64,000 bases of DNA from Prorocentrum cordatum (Eukaryota > Sar > Dinophyceae > Prorocentrales > Prorocentraceae). Positions 51,111 through 62,712 of this stretch are shown here, piece by piece (the stretch's first letter is position 1; the number at the start of each line of letters is the position of its first letter). A model generated the notes under the pieces. It saw only the letters and a program-made list of their open reading frames with translations, searched no databases and was not told the DNA's origin. The stretch is from contig CAUYUJ010014360.1 in NCBI GenBank assembly GCA_963575745.1, positions 476,379 to 540,378 on the forward strand, given 5' to 3'. A program made the translations under genes and the position numbers.

Positions 51111-51475
51111 AAGGAAAATCTGGCAAAAACAAACGAATTAGTCGAGACATCCTAGAAATTCCTGCGCGCGAGACGCGGCACGCGCGAGACATCCTCGGAA
51201 TTCCTGCGCGCGGGACACTTTTCCGCCTCGCGGTCGGGGCTGAAGACCATGCTTGTTTTAGGATTCTGCTAAATAGCGCCGCACCCCCCCCCTTTTTACG
51301 AAGGAAAGCGGTGGTCTGCGGACCCCGTTATTTATCGAGGATCCGAAATAGGGGGGCAAACTTTCTTCGAGCGGGCACGCGAAAAACGCGAAACGCAACT
51401 TCACACTTTACATTGTAATTTATAGCAGGATAGTTCCGCCGGCCCACCTCCCGTCGGGGCCGGGGGGTTGACCAA
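51111..51475. repeat. CGAGACATCC units and composite module, copy 4
   Basis: GAATTAGTCGAGACATCC and AATTCCTGCGCGCGAGACGC, then CGCGGTCGGGGC, GCGGACCCCGTTATTTATCG and CGAGCGGGCACGCG; ends at the 430-bp header. Confidence 0.8.
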
Positions 51476-53600
51476 CATGATCGACACACGAACCCGGAAA
51501 GGAATATAGAAATGTAACGCATGGCAACGTTTCAAAGACACCTGATTGGGCGACGGGCAAACGCAATGCTGAGTGTATCGATCTTGATGTACCGTACCGA
51601 GGGCTGTGCTGTGCAGCGCCGTGCTGAACTGAGATGTGCCATGCCGCGATTGTGCTCTATAGCGTTGTGGATCGAGTCCTCCTTTGCATCCGAGTCTTGA
51701 CCAAACTGATCTGGATCTGAAACTCGAGCTGCCTGAGCACATAGTAGCTGCCGCCCCAGAGCTAATTGGCAGGGGGACATGCCAGGAGGACGCGCCGCGG
51801 AAAGTCCCAAGGGACGCGCCAGGCAACGTGTCAGGGGACGTGCCATGGGGATGCACCAGGCGAAGTGCCAAGGGGACGCGCTACGGAACGTGCCAAGGGG
51901 ACGTGCCACGGGACGTGCCAGGGGACGCGCCGCGCGACGTGCCAGGGGGACTCGCCACGGGACGCGCCACCGAACGTGCCAATGAAAGTGCTGGGTCGCA
52001 ATGCTGAATGTATCGATCTTGATGTACTGTGCCGAGGGCTGTGCTGTGCTGCGCCGTGCTGAACTGCGATGTGCCATGCCGCGATTGTGCTCTATAGCGT
52101 TGTGGATCGAGTCCTCTTGCATGCGAGTCCTGCCCGAACTGATCTGGATCTTAAGCTCGAGCTGCCTGAACACATAGTAGATGCCCCAGAGCTAATTGAC
52201 AGGGGAACATGCCAGGAGGACGCGCCGCGGAACGTCCCGAGGGACGCGCCAGGCGACGTGCCAGGGGACGCGCTACGGAACGTGCCAAGGGGACGTGCCA
52301 CGGGACGTGCAAAGGGACGCGCCGCGCGACGTGCCAGGGGGACTCGCCCCGGGACGCGCCACGGAACGTGCCAATGAAAGTGCCGGGTCGCAATGCTGAA
52401 TGTATCGATCTTGATGTACTGTGCCGAGGGCTGTGCTGTGCTGCGCCGTGCTGAACTGCGATGTGGCATGCCACGATTGTGCTCTATATCGTTGTGGATC
52501 GAGTCCTCCTCTGCATCCGAGTCTTGACCGAACTGATCTGGATCTGAAGCTCGAGCTGCCTGAGCACATAGTAGCTGCCCCATAGCTAATTGACAGGGGA
52601 ACATGCCAGGAGGACGCGCCGCGGAACGTCCAAAGGGACGCGCCAGGCAACGTGCCAGGGGACGTGCCATGGGGACGCACCGCGAGACGTGCCAAGAGGA
52701 CGCGCTACGGAACGTGCCAAGGGGACGTGCCACGGGACGTGCCAGGGGACGCGCCGCGCGACGTGCCAGGGGGACTCGTCACGGGACGCGCCACGGAACG
52801 TGCCAAGGAACGTGCCAGGTTGCAATGCTGAGTGTATCGACCTTGATGTACTGTGCCGAGGGCTGTGCTGTGCTGCGCCGTGCTGAACTGCGATGTGCCA
52901 TGCCGCGATTGTGCTCTATAGCGTTGTGGATCGAGTCTTCCTTTGCATCCGAGTCTTGGCCAAACTGATCTGGATCTGAAGCTCGAGCTGCCTCAGCACA
53001 TAGTAGCTGCCCCAGAGCTAATTGGCAGGGGGACATGCCAGGAGGACGCGCCGCGGAACGTCCAAAGGGACGCGCCAGGCAGCGTGTCAGGGGACGTGCC
53101 ATGGGGACGCACCAGGCGACGTGCCAAGGGGACGCTCTACGGAATGTGCCAAGGGGACGTGCCACGGGACGTGCCAGGGGACGCGCTGCGCGACGTGCCA
53201 GGGGGACTCGCCACGGGACGCGCCACGGAACGTGCCAATGAAAGTGCGGTGGCAATGCTGAGTGTATCGATCTTGATGTACTGTGCCGAGGGCTGTGCTT
53301 TGCTGCGCCGTGGTGAACTGCGATGTGCCATGCCGCGATTGTGCTCTATAGCGTTGTGGATCGAGTCCTCCTTTGCATCCGAGTCTTGACCAAACTGATC
53401 TGGATCTGAAACTCGAGCTGCCTGAGCACATAGTAGCTGCCGCCCCATAGCTAATTGGCAGGGGAACATGCCAGGAGGACGCGCCGCGGAACGTCCCAAG
53501 GGACGCGCCAGGCGATGTGCCAGGGGACGTGCCACGGGGACGCACCGCGGGACGTGCCGAGGGGACGCGCTACGGAACCTGACAATGGACGTGCCACCTC
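51476..53600. repeat. 430-bp family, copy 7 (five tandem units)
   Basis: Unit bodies begin near 51564, 51999, 52391, 52824 and 53255, spaced 390-435 bp. Length differences come from the number of GACGTGCC subrepeats. It is the longest and most regular array of the family. Confidence 0.95.
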
Positions 53601-54110
53601 ATGCTAGACATCCGCCTGGGCGAACTGCACACGTGAAAACAAGTGGTTCCCTCGAGACATCCTCAACACATCTTCATGTTAGACGTCCGGTCCGGGCCCC
53701 CCAGAAGGCCCCAGGAGGCCCATGTTAGATACCCCCTAGGTGGCCTGGACACGTTAAAGCACCTGGTTCCGCAATGTTAAATACCCCCCTGGGCGGCCTG
53801 GACACGTAAAACACGTGGTTCCAACTCGAGACAATCATGTTAGATACCCCCCTGTGTGGCCTGGACCAGTAAAAACGTGGGTGCCAGCTCGGGACAACCC
53901 TGTTAGATACACCCCTGGGTGGCATGGACACGTTAAAACACTTGTTTCAAGCTCGGGACAACCATGTTAGATACCCCCCCTGGGTGGCCTGGACATGTAA
54001 ATACACTTGTTTCAAGCTCGGGACAACCATGTTCGATACCCCCCCTGGGTGGCCTGGACACGTGAAAGCACGCGGTACCAGTTCGGGGCAACAATGTTAG
54101 ATACCTCCCT
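53601..54110. repeat. 64-bp and 75-bp family units left of the retrotransposon
   Basis: Two 75-bp chimeric units (53595-53690), then six 64-bp units with ATGTTAGATACCCCCCTGGG, GGCCTGGACACGT and CAGCTCGGGACAACC. The last one is interrupted at 54116. Confidence 0.9.
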
Positions 54111-54116
54111 GGGTGG

Positions 54117-56841
54117 ACGTCGCTCGTACCATAAGGCGCCACAGAGGCCTCCAGAGAGCCTAAGGCGCGCGACATGCATCGACGAGAGCCATCGCTGCCC
54201 GTCGAGTCTGGTAAAGATACGTGGTCAACTCGGCCTCTGCTGGGCGCGGTCGGACCCGCATGGAATTGTAACAATGATAAGCCAGAACGATTGACTCCAC
54301 CTGTAACAACGTGGGAGCACCATTCAAACCGATCCTGGAAGCCACGTTCTCCGAAACCTCACCGAGGCCTGCCACGCTCTGAAACCAAAGAACAGGGCAA
54401 CGAGGATAGTGTTGAAACGTGTCACGCTGGTGCTCGCAACCACACTCAAAGAGACAATCACGCACCCCCGATGGAATGTGCAGTCTCGCCGATGTGAGCA
54501 AGCCACCGCAGAGTGTTTTCACCACGGCGGATTGCCACGACGGGGCAAGAGGCTCCAGCAGGGCTCTGAGCGGAGGCCACGGGTCCCTCGGGTGGGGCAC
54601 CTCCCAAGTCTTGAGACGCTTCTCAACGGTGATGTGAAAAGACTCGGGGAAGAGGGAGGAGCGGAGCGAGGAAGTGAGAACACGCTGAAGCTTAACTTTA
54701 GTGGCAGCGGCATCCCGAGCCTCATTCACGGCCGCCCGAGCCTGCACCGCTGGACCGTGGAGCACCACGTCGGTCGGGAGAGCTCCAGGCGGCGGGCGCT
54801 AAGCGAAGTTGTGGTTGGCCATGTCCGAGAACTGCACGGGTGGTCGCTGTTTCCAGAACGCAGGAGACAGATGACCACGACCAATGTCAGCAAGTGAACC
54901 GTGCGAGCACACCTCCTCCCGTAGCCAATCCGGGAGCGACCGCCAGTTGGTCACGGTCTGCTCAGCCGCACGCATCAGCGTGGCAGTGCCACGCGGCAAC
55001 ATTGACATTGGACGGAAGTGAGCCCAGTTGGCCATCGCGAAGATGTCCGCCCGCAACATACATTGTGGTGGTAGATGCCAAATCTTGTGCAATGCCCATG
55101 CTTCCTTCGCAAGAAGAACCATTGGCGTAGGAAATAGTTGTTGGAGGTACCCCAAGACTGGGAGGACATACTTGTTGTAGATATCCGTGGCCGTCGACAC
55201 AGAGGCGCCTGTCCTAGCCAACTCGGCGGCCGGCTTGCGCCAGATGCTGTGTTCATCGGCCGCAGGGCCCACAAGCACGCCCAAATACTCACCAGATGCG
55301 GCCATATTCATAGACGCCCATGTGGGAATGTTGGAGCGCAGCCACAGACGAAGGTCGTTCTCCAGCTCCAAAGAGACTTCCCCTTCCAATGGAATGAGCA
55401 CACATTTGTGGCATTTGAACCTGAGACCGCCCAAGATGTCAGCAGAGCGGAAAACGTGCCAAATACCCTTCAGGAGAGATCGCTGCTGCAGCGTCGCACC
55501 CACATCGTCGGCGCATACCCCCACCGCGGAGCGAGAGTGTGGTCGAAGTAGTACCTGCATAGCCTTCACAAAAGGATTCACCGCAATCGCCCATAAGAGT
55601 GCCACTAGAAGGACATCCGTGTGCCAATCCACACGTAATGTAAAGGAAACGTTGCAATAAGCCAGCCACTTGGACGTAGGACATCGGGAGCCAATAAAGA
55701 GACGCGAGGACCGAGAAGATGCCATCCTCCACTCCAGCATGCGACAAAGATTTGAGAAGCCAATCTATCTCGAGCGAGAGAAAAGCATCCCCGAAGTCAT
55801 CCAACACCATGACAGGGTGGTCATCCTTGCATTGGAACCCACACGTCCTAGCACGAGTGTCCAGCAGTGTAATACTGTTGAGAAAATTCCTGCCAACCAA
55901 GAAGCCCCTTCTGAGCCTCAGGGGAGGAAGCAGCCACCGTTCTCTTAAGTTTTGCGTTAGTCGCACTCGCCACCAATTTGCAATCCGAGTTCTTCAAGGC
56001 GAGCGCTCTGGTAGTAGCGGCCGTCCGATATGCACCCGAGGTGTCGTCACTATCCTCCTTCCCCTTGGGAAGAAAAGCCCTAGTATGATCATTCCAGTCG
56101 GCCGGTGGCGGCAATCCAGCGGCAAGATCCAAGGTGATCTCCTCTAGAGTCTGCATCCCCAGCGGCGACCTGCGCCACAATTCATAAGGCAAGCCATCAG
56201 GCCCAGGTGCCGACGGGCGAGCACGACGAGCGGCCTCCATCAGCTGGGCGGCAGTCGGTGGGAGCACGTCGGAGAAGTCGGACTGCGTACCGAACCTCCC
56301 TAGATACTTGTCAGCTTGTGTTGGAATACTGGGCCCCAGTGCCGTCGTAGCTCCGTCAGCATGTCTTTCTGTGAGTCCACCAAGTCATCGTCACCAGGGA
56401 GTCGGAGGCCTTGGAGCTTGAGCGAGCGAGCGAAAGGCGCCCAGAGCGCAGCACGCCGCCGAAGAGCCCGTCGTTGTGCATTACTAAAGGCAAAAGATGC
56501 TGCGTCAGGCTTGGTGCTCGCCTCGCGCTCTGCGAGCGCCGCCTCCCGCTCAGTCGAGAAGGCTTGCTGCTCAAGAGTAAATGCACGAGCGAAGGCCACC
56601 GTGTCGCGAAGCTCCACTTTGTCGTCCTCCAAACGCAAGCGCTCGCACGCTAGAGCTGAGGAGGAAAGCAGTCGCTGTACCAGCCTCGTGTCGTCCCTCC
56701 ACGCTGCACGAGCCATTGAGCGAAAGACCAACAGACGAGCCTCCGATGATTGAGGATTGCGGACCAGACGATTACGAACAAGACGTGCAGCCTCCTTCAT
56801 GATATTCTTGGTGACCCTCCGCCTGGAAGTAGCAGTGTGAC
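54117..56841 (-). mobile_element. 5'-truncated non-LTR retrotransposon, 2.7 kb
   Basis: Minus-strand insertion within one 64-bp satellite unit. GGGTGG at 54111-54116 and again at 56842-56847 is the target-site duplication. Removing the insert and one copy restores the satellite sequence CCCTGGGTGGCCTGGACACG. The endonuclease part expected at the 5' side is absent, as in typical 5'-truncated LINE copies. The 3' side has about 45 bases after the last stop and no poly-A. Confidence 0.85.
54160..56800 (-). pseudogene. LINE-type reverse transcriptase, frameshifted
   Basis: Read on the minus strand, the protein starts inside the linker before the RT (KEAARLVRNRLVRNP onwards, from about 56800). Then come SAPGPDGLPYELWR (about 56190-56235), AFLPKGK (about 56065), QKGLLGWQEF and RGFLVGRNFLNSI (about 55880-55930), motif A VLDDFGDAFLSLEID (about 55775-55815), motif B GLAHGCPSSGTLM (about 55595-55635), and motif C CADDVGA (about 55505-55530). 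The end carries a CEHQRDTFQHYPRC zinc-knuckle-like segment (about 54385-54440). Reading needs at least three frame changes (near 56280, 55900 and 55600) and crosses one in-frame TAG at 54799-54801. It is therefore inactive as assembled, although the catalytic ADD is intact. Sequencing error at some sites is possible. Confidence 0.85.
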
Positions 56842-57345
56842 GGGTGGCCTGGACACGTAAAAACACATGGTTCCAGCTCGGGACAACCATGTTAGATACC
56901 CCCTGCGTGGCCTGGATACGCTGAATTCGCGCTCCCGCTCGAGACATCCTCGCAATGTTTTCCCTGAAGAGGCCCCCAAAGCGCCACCCCATGTACAGAA
57001 GCAAGAAAACATTACTTTCCTGTTTCAGGATCTGTGTTCGGTCAGCGCTGTTCGGTCCCCCGTGCGTTTCCTGATAATTCGGCGTTGGGCCCGACGTCAT
57101 GTTGGATATCCCCCTTGGGCGGCCTGGACACGTAAAAACAAGTGGTTCCAGTTCGGGACAATCATGTTCAATACCCCCTGGGTGGCCTGGGCAGAAAACA
57201 CGCGGTTCCAGCACAGGACCACCATATTAGATACTCCCCTGGGTGGCCTGGACACTTGGAAACACGCGGTTCCAGCGCAGGACCACCATGTTAGATACCC
57301 CCCTGGGTGGCCTGAACATATAAGAACACGTGATTCCAGCTCGCT
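56842..57345. repeat. 64-bp family, array right of the retrotransposon
   Basis: Two units (56842-56935), an insertion of diverged CGAGACATCCTC-containing and unique sequence (56936-57095), then about four units to 57345. Confidence 0.85.
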
Positions 57346-57955
57346 CCTCCTCCTCCTCCTCCTCTTAGAGGCCTTCCAGATGGGGTCCGAGTAGATGGGG
57401 TCGCAGGATCGCGCCACATCGCCGATGCATCGGCGGTGCGCCAGCGACGTCGGCGGTGCACCGGCGACGTCGGCGTGAAGGAAAGCGGGCTCCAAAGCCA
57501 GCCGCATCGTCGATGCATCGGCGCGTTGCTTCGCGATCCCCGATCCTAAACATGCGACTCCGAATTCTTTCAACACGGGATCCCCGAAGTCCCGACCCTT
57601 CCCCCGGGCCTGTTTGTTTTCCCGAGTCGTTCTTCTGACGGTCCGGGGGCCCAGCGAGTCCGAAAACCGCCCAAAGCCTCCCGCCGTGGTTCTTTGCGAC
57701 GGGATCGTGTCTGGGATGGTTCCAGCGTCATGGCTGCCGCGTGACCCGGGAGGGGGCGGCGCCCAGCGCGGCGGGGAGAGAGCAGAGAGCAGGCAGGCAG
57801 GCGGCGCGGGCGGGAGTCCTGCCGAGGGGAAGGGCACTCCACCTGCGGTAGCCTCCCCGGACGCCCTCACGCCGGCGCCTCTGCTCTCCCGGACACACTT
57901 TCACGCCTAACTACCCGCGTCGCCTCCGAGTCGTCGTCGCCGCCAGCGCTGTAGC
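57346..57955. other. Unassigned GC-rich stretch
   Basis: CGCCGATGCATCGGCG and CATCGTCGATGCATCGGCG dyads near 57420 and 57510, with GCGACGTCGGCGGTGCACCG repeated. No gene recognised. Confidence 0.45.
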
Positions 57956-58012
57956 CGTCGTCATCGACGTCGTCGTCGTCGTCAATATCATCGTCGTCGT
58001 CGTCGTCGTCGT

Positions 58013-58070
<58 letters not shown>

Positions 58071-58082
58071 ATCGTCGTCTCT
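57956..58082. repeat. (GTC)n/(GGCGTC)n microsatellite
   Basis: TCGTCGTCG runs (57960-58017) followed by ten GGCGTC hexamers (58016-58075). Reads as poly-Asp or Asp-Ala on the minus strand. Confidence 0.95.
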
Positions 58083-58885
58083 GCCCTTTTGTCGACAAGC
58101 GCACTCCACTACTCGCAACGTAGCTACTCGCAAATGGCCTGAATCTGCCGCGGGGGATGTACGATCCATTACAAAAATGAAGACGTGCTCTTTTGCCAGA
58201 CGTTTGCGAGTATGTATCAGGGCCGTTAGACTTCAGGCGAACGGCAACCTGCGAACTGGTCAGACCGCCGCACTGACCGACACCACCGGGCCACGCGCAT
58301 ATCGCTCCAACGGGCGCGAACACCGTCGGGTTCGAGCGCCGAAGCCTTCGGTGGGGATAGTCGCCCGATGCAAGAGAACGTCAGACGTTTGCGAGTAGGC
58401 CCTCTGCGGGCAGCGGAAAACGCGCCCGGTGCCTTTTCCAGGGGCCTCCCAGACGGCCCTCCTGGCCAAGGCCGGGCGCCGTTCGACAGACCGGCCAGGA
58501 TGGAGCCCGGGAGGGGTCCTGCTTGCCGTTGCCACGCCGCGAAAGAGCACATACACAGACCCCCCCTCGACGGATGTTGCACGTACCTGCAGGGAGGGCG
58601 GCGGTGTAGAAAGTCGCTGGCTCCCCGTGGTGATTTAGATACAGTGGGGGCCCGACCACAAGAAACCTTCCACAAGAATCCCAACCCTGAGACCCCAGGA
58701 CGTACATTGATTTTTGGTGTGGGCACGCCACGCTTTCCACAGCAAAACCATCGACCCCCCAAAAACCCAGGGCACCCTTCAGGCAAGCAGGGTGTTTCTT
58801 GGCATGGGCCCCCACTGTACACCGCCACCATCTCCCCTGAGTCCCAGGGGGACAATCCATGGAAAGGTGTCTGCGTACATACTCT
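58083..58885. other. Unassigned region
   Basis: Overlapping frames on both strands, none with a known domain. ACGTTTGCGAGTA occurs twice (58201 and 58386) in a similar context, possibly a 190-bp duplication. Confidence 0.4.
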
Positions 58886-59260
58886 TGTGGCGGAGCTGCT
58901 CGCGGTCCAGCTGGTGGCGGCGTCGCGCAGCGGACCCAGCAGCGCAGGCACCCTGGAGGCCTTCCACGCCAGAGCTGGCAGGCGGCGCCTTGAGAAGGAG
59001 GGGTCCCGCTGAGGAGGAGGCGGAGGAGGAGGAGGACGAGGAGGAGGAGGAGAAGGAGGAGGAGGAGGATCGAGGAGGAGGAGGATCGAGGAGGAGGAGG
59101 AGGAGGAATAATGTTCGAGGAGGAGGAGGAGGAGGAGGAGGACCGCTTGCCGCTGCTCGCAGTCGAGTTGGTAACGGCGCCGCGCAGCGGGGCCCAGCAG
59201 GCGGCGGCACCCTGGAGAACCGCCACGCCAGAGCGGACGGGCGGCGCACTGAGAATGACT
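58886..59260. repeat. Direct repeat with GGA tract between copies
   Basis: GCTGCTCGCGGTCCAGCTGG (58897) and GCTGCTCGCAGTCGAGTTGG (59152) begin two related 110-bp segments (GCGCAGCGG-CCCAGCAG, CACCCTGGAG, CACGCCAGAGC). A GGAGGAGGAGG tract (59010-59140) lies between them. Coding significance unclear. Confidence 0.7.
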
Positions 59261-59267
59261 ACCTGTA

Positions 59268-59440
59268 TCAGACCACCCCAACCCAAGCCGAAGACCCGAA
59301 CTTCGGGTTTGGGGGGGGTCGGGCTTCGTATGTGGTTTTTGTCCATGTTCCCCGCCCCCCCCCACTCCCCCCCACTGGAAATGGAGGGCAAGTCGGGGTC
59401 GTTGAGTTGGGTTGGGGTGGCTTGGTGGGCGATGAGAGCA
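59268..59440. mobile_element. Foldback MITE family 1, copy b
   Basis: Begins TATCAGACCACCCCAACCC and ends GGGTTGGGGTGGCTTGGTG. The internal GAAGACCCGAA-TTCGGGTT and CCCCCCACTGGAAATGGAGGG match copy a (27938-28099), with extra C-rich sequence. About 170 bp. Confidence 0.85.
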
Positions 59441-60123
59441 GGAGCCGCGAGGTCGGCGAGCGCGGCCGCTGCGCGCGGCCCCCGCTCGCGGAGGTCGACG
59501 CGGCTGGCCTGGTCGCACGCCAGGGGCAGCAGAAGCTGCAGATGAAGAGCGGCCTCGTTTTTTTTTTGGGGGGGGGGGAGAAGGAGGAGGAACGCAGAGG
59601 GGAATGGAAGCGCGAAGCCCAGTGCAGAACATGCCCGCCCAGACCGTGCACCAAGCCAACGCGACAGGCTGCGCGGCGAGCGTAGCCGAAACTCCGCCGA
59701 TCGATGCCAACCGCATGGCGAAGGACACGAACACTGCCATGGTCCCGGACTGAAAAGCACCGCGCCGCCCGGACTTGCGCGTCGGAGGCCGCGCTGGCAC
59801 GAGCCATGCGCACGACAGCTCCACGCCCTCCTCGGCGGGAGAGCTCGGTCGAGGGCGGGCCCTCCGTTCCACGAGAGCGGCGCGAGGAGGAAGATGGGGC
59901 GGAAGCGAACGGGCGGGCTCGCGTACCTAACACTTGCGACGGCGCTGCTCCTCGACGATCCGCGGATTGCACTGGAGGGGTTCGCTCGTGCGCAAGCTCT
60001 CTGGACGGTGCTGGCGCCAGCTCTCGGGGGGGAGGGGGGGCCGCTGTGACCGCCCGAGCGCTCCCACGGGTGGCCTGCCCACCAGCCGCTGCGGCCTGGA
60101 AGCAGACCGTCTCGACGCTGTGA
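59441..60123. other. Unassigned GC-rich region
   Basis: Dense frames on both strands; no domain recognised. A T/G homopolymer pair lies at 59560-59579. Confidence 0.4.
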
Positions 60124-60330
60124 GGGGCAACGTCTGGGGGACCGGCTCAGGAGGGGAAGCCTCGAGCGGCCATCGGCGGTACATTGCTGACAGACGGGCG
60201 ATAGGCCCCAGATAGCCAGTCCGCCCGCACATTCCTGGGCGGGGTGGGCTACGGGGCCCCCGTCATTGACGAATGGGCGGTTGGAGGTCGACGCATGCCC
60301 CCCTGAGCATATCCCCCAGAACGTTGCCCC
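60124..60330. mobile_element. MITE family 2, copy a (207 bp)
   Basis: Ends GGGGCAACG and CGTTGCCCC. The inverted similarity extends about 35 bp (CTGGGGGA, GCTCAGG). The interior has GGCGATAGGCCCCAGATAGC and CATTCCTGGGCGGGGTGG. A possible 7-bp duplication GACGCTG lies at 60114-60120 and 60332-60338. Confidence 0.85.
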
Positions 60331-61105
60331 TGACGCTGGTCACACTGCTGATCAGTGCGGGTGTTCCCGCCTCGTGTGATGGCCTCGTCCACGACGGGAA
60401 CGGCTCTCCCGTCCAAGAGCAGGCCACGCTCTCGGTTCGGAGTAGCACCTGCAGCAGCAGCAGCAGCAGCAGCACCAGCAATAGCAGTAGCAGCAGTAAC
60501 ACCAGCGGCAGCAGTGACAGCAGTGACAGCAGCAATGGCAGCCTGCACTGCATTCACTGTACACCCTGGTACCACATGCTGCATGACCTGCGCCTCTTGA
60601 AATACTCCAGCCCCCGGCCTGCTCGGGACCGAAATCTCCGCCCCAGCGCTGGCAGCAGCCCCTCGCCCAAGCCGCGCGCCCGCGCCCTGTGCCTCGTGCC
60701 GCACGTCCAGCTTTCAATGCCTTGTCTCCCAGGCCCGAGCCCAGCGCTGCCAAGACCAGGGCAGTCCAGCCGAGCTGTCATCAGCGGTATGTCCCAGCTT
60801 GGCCTGGCCCAGCTGGGCCCAGCTGGGCCCGGCCGCAGCCCATCACCGCCCGGCCCATCGCAACAAGCCAAGCCCAGCCCACTCCTTTTGGGAGCGCCCT
60901 CGGCCTTAATTCTCGAGAGGCGTACTGAAGGGCTGCTTCGGGCCAGGAATACTTGATGCCTCATGCAGACTGGTGCCCTTCAGGCGGGCTCCCGTCCTCA
61001 ATGTTTCAGGCCTGACCCCAGAGTAGGCGATTCCTCCTTCTTCTCCACCTCCTCTTCCTTCTTGTTTACCTTCGTACGCGGCCGCGACTCCTCATTGTCC
61101 TTCTG
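60331..61105. other. Unassigned; CAG-rich and GCCCAGCTGG repeats
   Basis: CAGCAGCAGC-type degenerate trinucleotides (60450-60540), read as poly-Ser, Ala or Cys depending on frame, and GGCCCAGCTGGGCCCAGCTG at 60800-60835. No gene assigned. Confidence 0.5.
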
Positions 61106-61107
61106 CT

Positions 61108-61162
61108 CCGTCCTCCTCCTCCTCCTCCTCCTCCTCCTCCTCCTCCTCCTCCTCCTCCTACA
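61108..61162. repeat. (TCC)n microsatellite
   Basis: About 17 TCC units. Confidence 0.95.
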
Positions 61163-61616
61163 GCTCATACATCTTCCTCCTTCCCCTCCCCCTTCCCACT
61201 CCGCCTCTTCTTCTTCCTGTTGCATGCACCCTTCCCCATGCTCCCCATGATCTCTGCTCCCTGCTGCTAGCTCAAAGCTTAGAATGAGCACCCAGATTGA
61301 CCAAGATTAGATATGCCTGCTCAGCCACCACACAATCCTCTCACTACGGCTGATAGGGAAACGTCTGGGCACTTCGGAAGGCACCAGTTTTCGGCCTCGG
61401 CGCAGTTTGGGCTTCACTCTCTGGAGCTCTTGCGCCATCCCAGGTTTCCCAGAATGCCCGCGCCGCCTGTGGGCCCTGCGTGGCCCCAGGCAGCCCTCCA
61501 AAAGGGCGCAACGCCCGCCCCTTATCTGCTCAGAGGCTGTCATGAGGCTGTGTCTGTGCTCCCCGACTCCCCTGGAGGAACAAACAACTGCATAGACACA
61601 AACATCAACTGTCGGG
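61163..61616. other. Unassigned stretch
   Basis: Non-repetitive, no recognisable gene on either strand. Confidence 0.4.
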
Positions 61617-61738
61617 GGTCCGCGCGGATTTCGTGAATCGGTGCGGGAGCTCCCTGGAGGCGCTCCCAGCGCCGCCCTGGCGCGCTCCGCGCGCCAGGGC
61701 GGGGGATCTAGCGCCGATCCAAAAAATCCGCGCGGACC
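61617..61738. mobile_element. Foldback element, 122 bp
   Basis: Outer arms GGTCCGCGCGGATT and AATCCGCGCGGACC are perfect. A second pair GAATCGGTGC and GCGCCGATCC follows, and the centre is a hairpin GCCCTGGCGCGC-TCC-GCGCGCCAGGGC. Nearly the whole element can fold. No coding sequence. Confidence 0.85.
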
Positions 61739-61953
61739 TCCAAAAGTGTCTGCTTATGCAATTGTTCTTCTTTGATGCCCCGCCCCCCGGTGCTCCTGCA
61801 TGGCCAGCCGGACGAAGACAAGGTCGAGTCCACGACCCACCCCAGTTCAGAACCGTCGGAGGGATTGCGCTGCTGTACAGGCACGGTGGCGGAGGTCGCC
61901 GCAGGCAGCTGGACAACTTCGCGCCCTCGTGGCTGCCCTTGCTGTGCTCGTGA

Positions 61954-62135
61954 GGGGCAACGATAGGGGGGACTGGCATAAGAGGAGAAACATCGACCTG
62001 GAATCGGCGATGCGTCGCCGATAGATCGGCGATAGACCCCCGATAGCAAAGCCGCATGTTCCTGGGCGGGGTGGAGCATGGGCGATCGGGGGTCGATGTA
62101 TCCCCCACCATGCCTATCCCCCCCATCGTTGCCCC
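61954..62135. mobile_element. MITE family 2, copy b (182 bp)
   Basis: GGGGCAACGATAGGGGGGAC at the left and CCCCCCCATCGTTGCCCC at the right, inverted. The interior has GACCTGGAATCGGCGATG, GATAGATCGGCGATAGACCC and TTCCTGGGCGGGGTGG, shared with copy c. Confidence 0.9.
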
Positions 62136-62141
62136 CGATCA

Positions 62142-62181
62142 CTTCGACGCCTGATGGCCTTCGGGGCATCAGGCGTCGAAG
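62142..62181. repeat. Hairpin next to MITE copy b
   Basis: CTTCGACGCCTGAT and ATCAGGCGTCGAAG, 14-bp perfect arms with a 12-base loop; GGCCATCAGGCGAAGCGCC continues the theme. Confidence 0.9.
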
Positions 62182-62544
62182 GCCATCAGGCGAAGCGCCA
62201 TCAGCCTTCGGAGCATGGCCTTCCGGGCACCCCCGGAACGCCCTCGGCGAAGCGCAGCCGCTGGGAAGCCTCCCTCTGAAGCTGGGCGAGGGCTGGCAAA
62301 TCCGTGACTGCTAAAACGGCCTTCCCGGGAGAACCAAAACAAATTCCCAGAAGAAAGCTCAGCGCGCCAAATGACAAACAACAGGCTGCTTCCCGGGAAG
62401 GAAAACCAACAAGCTCCTGGAGCCCCGTTTTCGCAAACCACGGGCCTGCCAGCCTTCGCCCGGCTTCATCTGACTCCCGACGCCAGGCACACGCCGGGAG
62501 CCGCCGGGAGCGTCCGAAGACCTCGAAGCTGCTCGAGCTCCCCA

Positions 62545-62712
62545 GGGCATGCCGCGCCCCCCGGCCCCCGGCCCCCCCCCGAGGCGCTCCTGCAGGGCAT
62601 GCCGCGCCCCCCGCCCCCCGCCCCCCCCACGAAGCGCTCCTGCAGGGCATGCCGCGCCCCCCCCCGCCCCCCCCCCCCCCCCCCCCCACCGCGGCGCTCC
62701 TGCATGGCCGGC
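62545..62712. repeat. 62-bp repeat with GGCATGCCGCGCCCC
   Basis: Three units of GCGCTCCTGCAGGGCATGCC followed by C-rich tracts (one 18 bases or longer). Frames through it are Pro/Arg artefacts. Confidence 0.85.

Noticed and set aside
57867-58169. Asp-rich minus-strand protein
   Set aside because: Encoded by the (GTC)n/(GGCGTC)n microsatellite; no other support.
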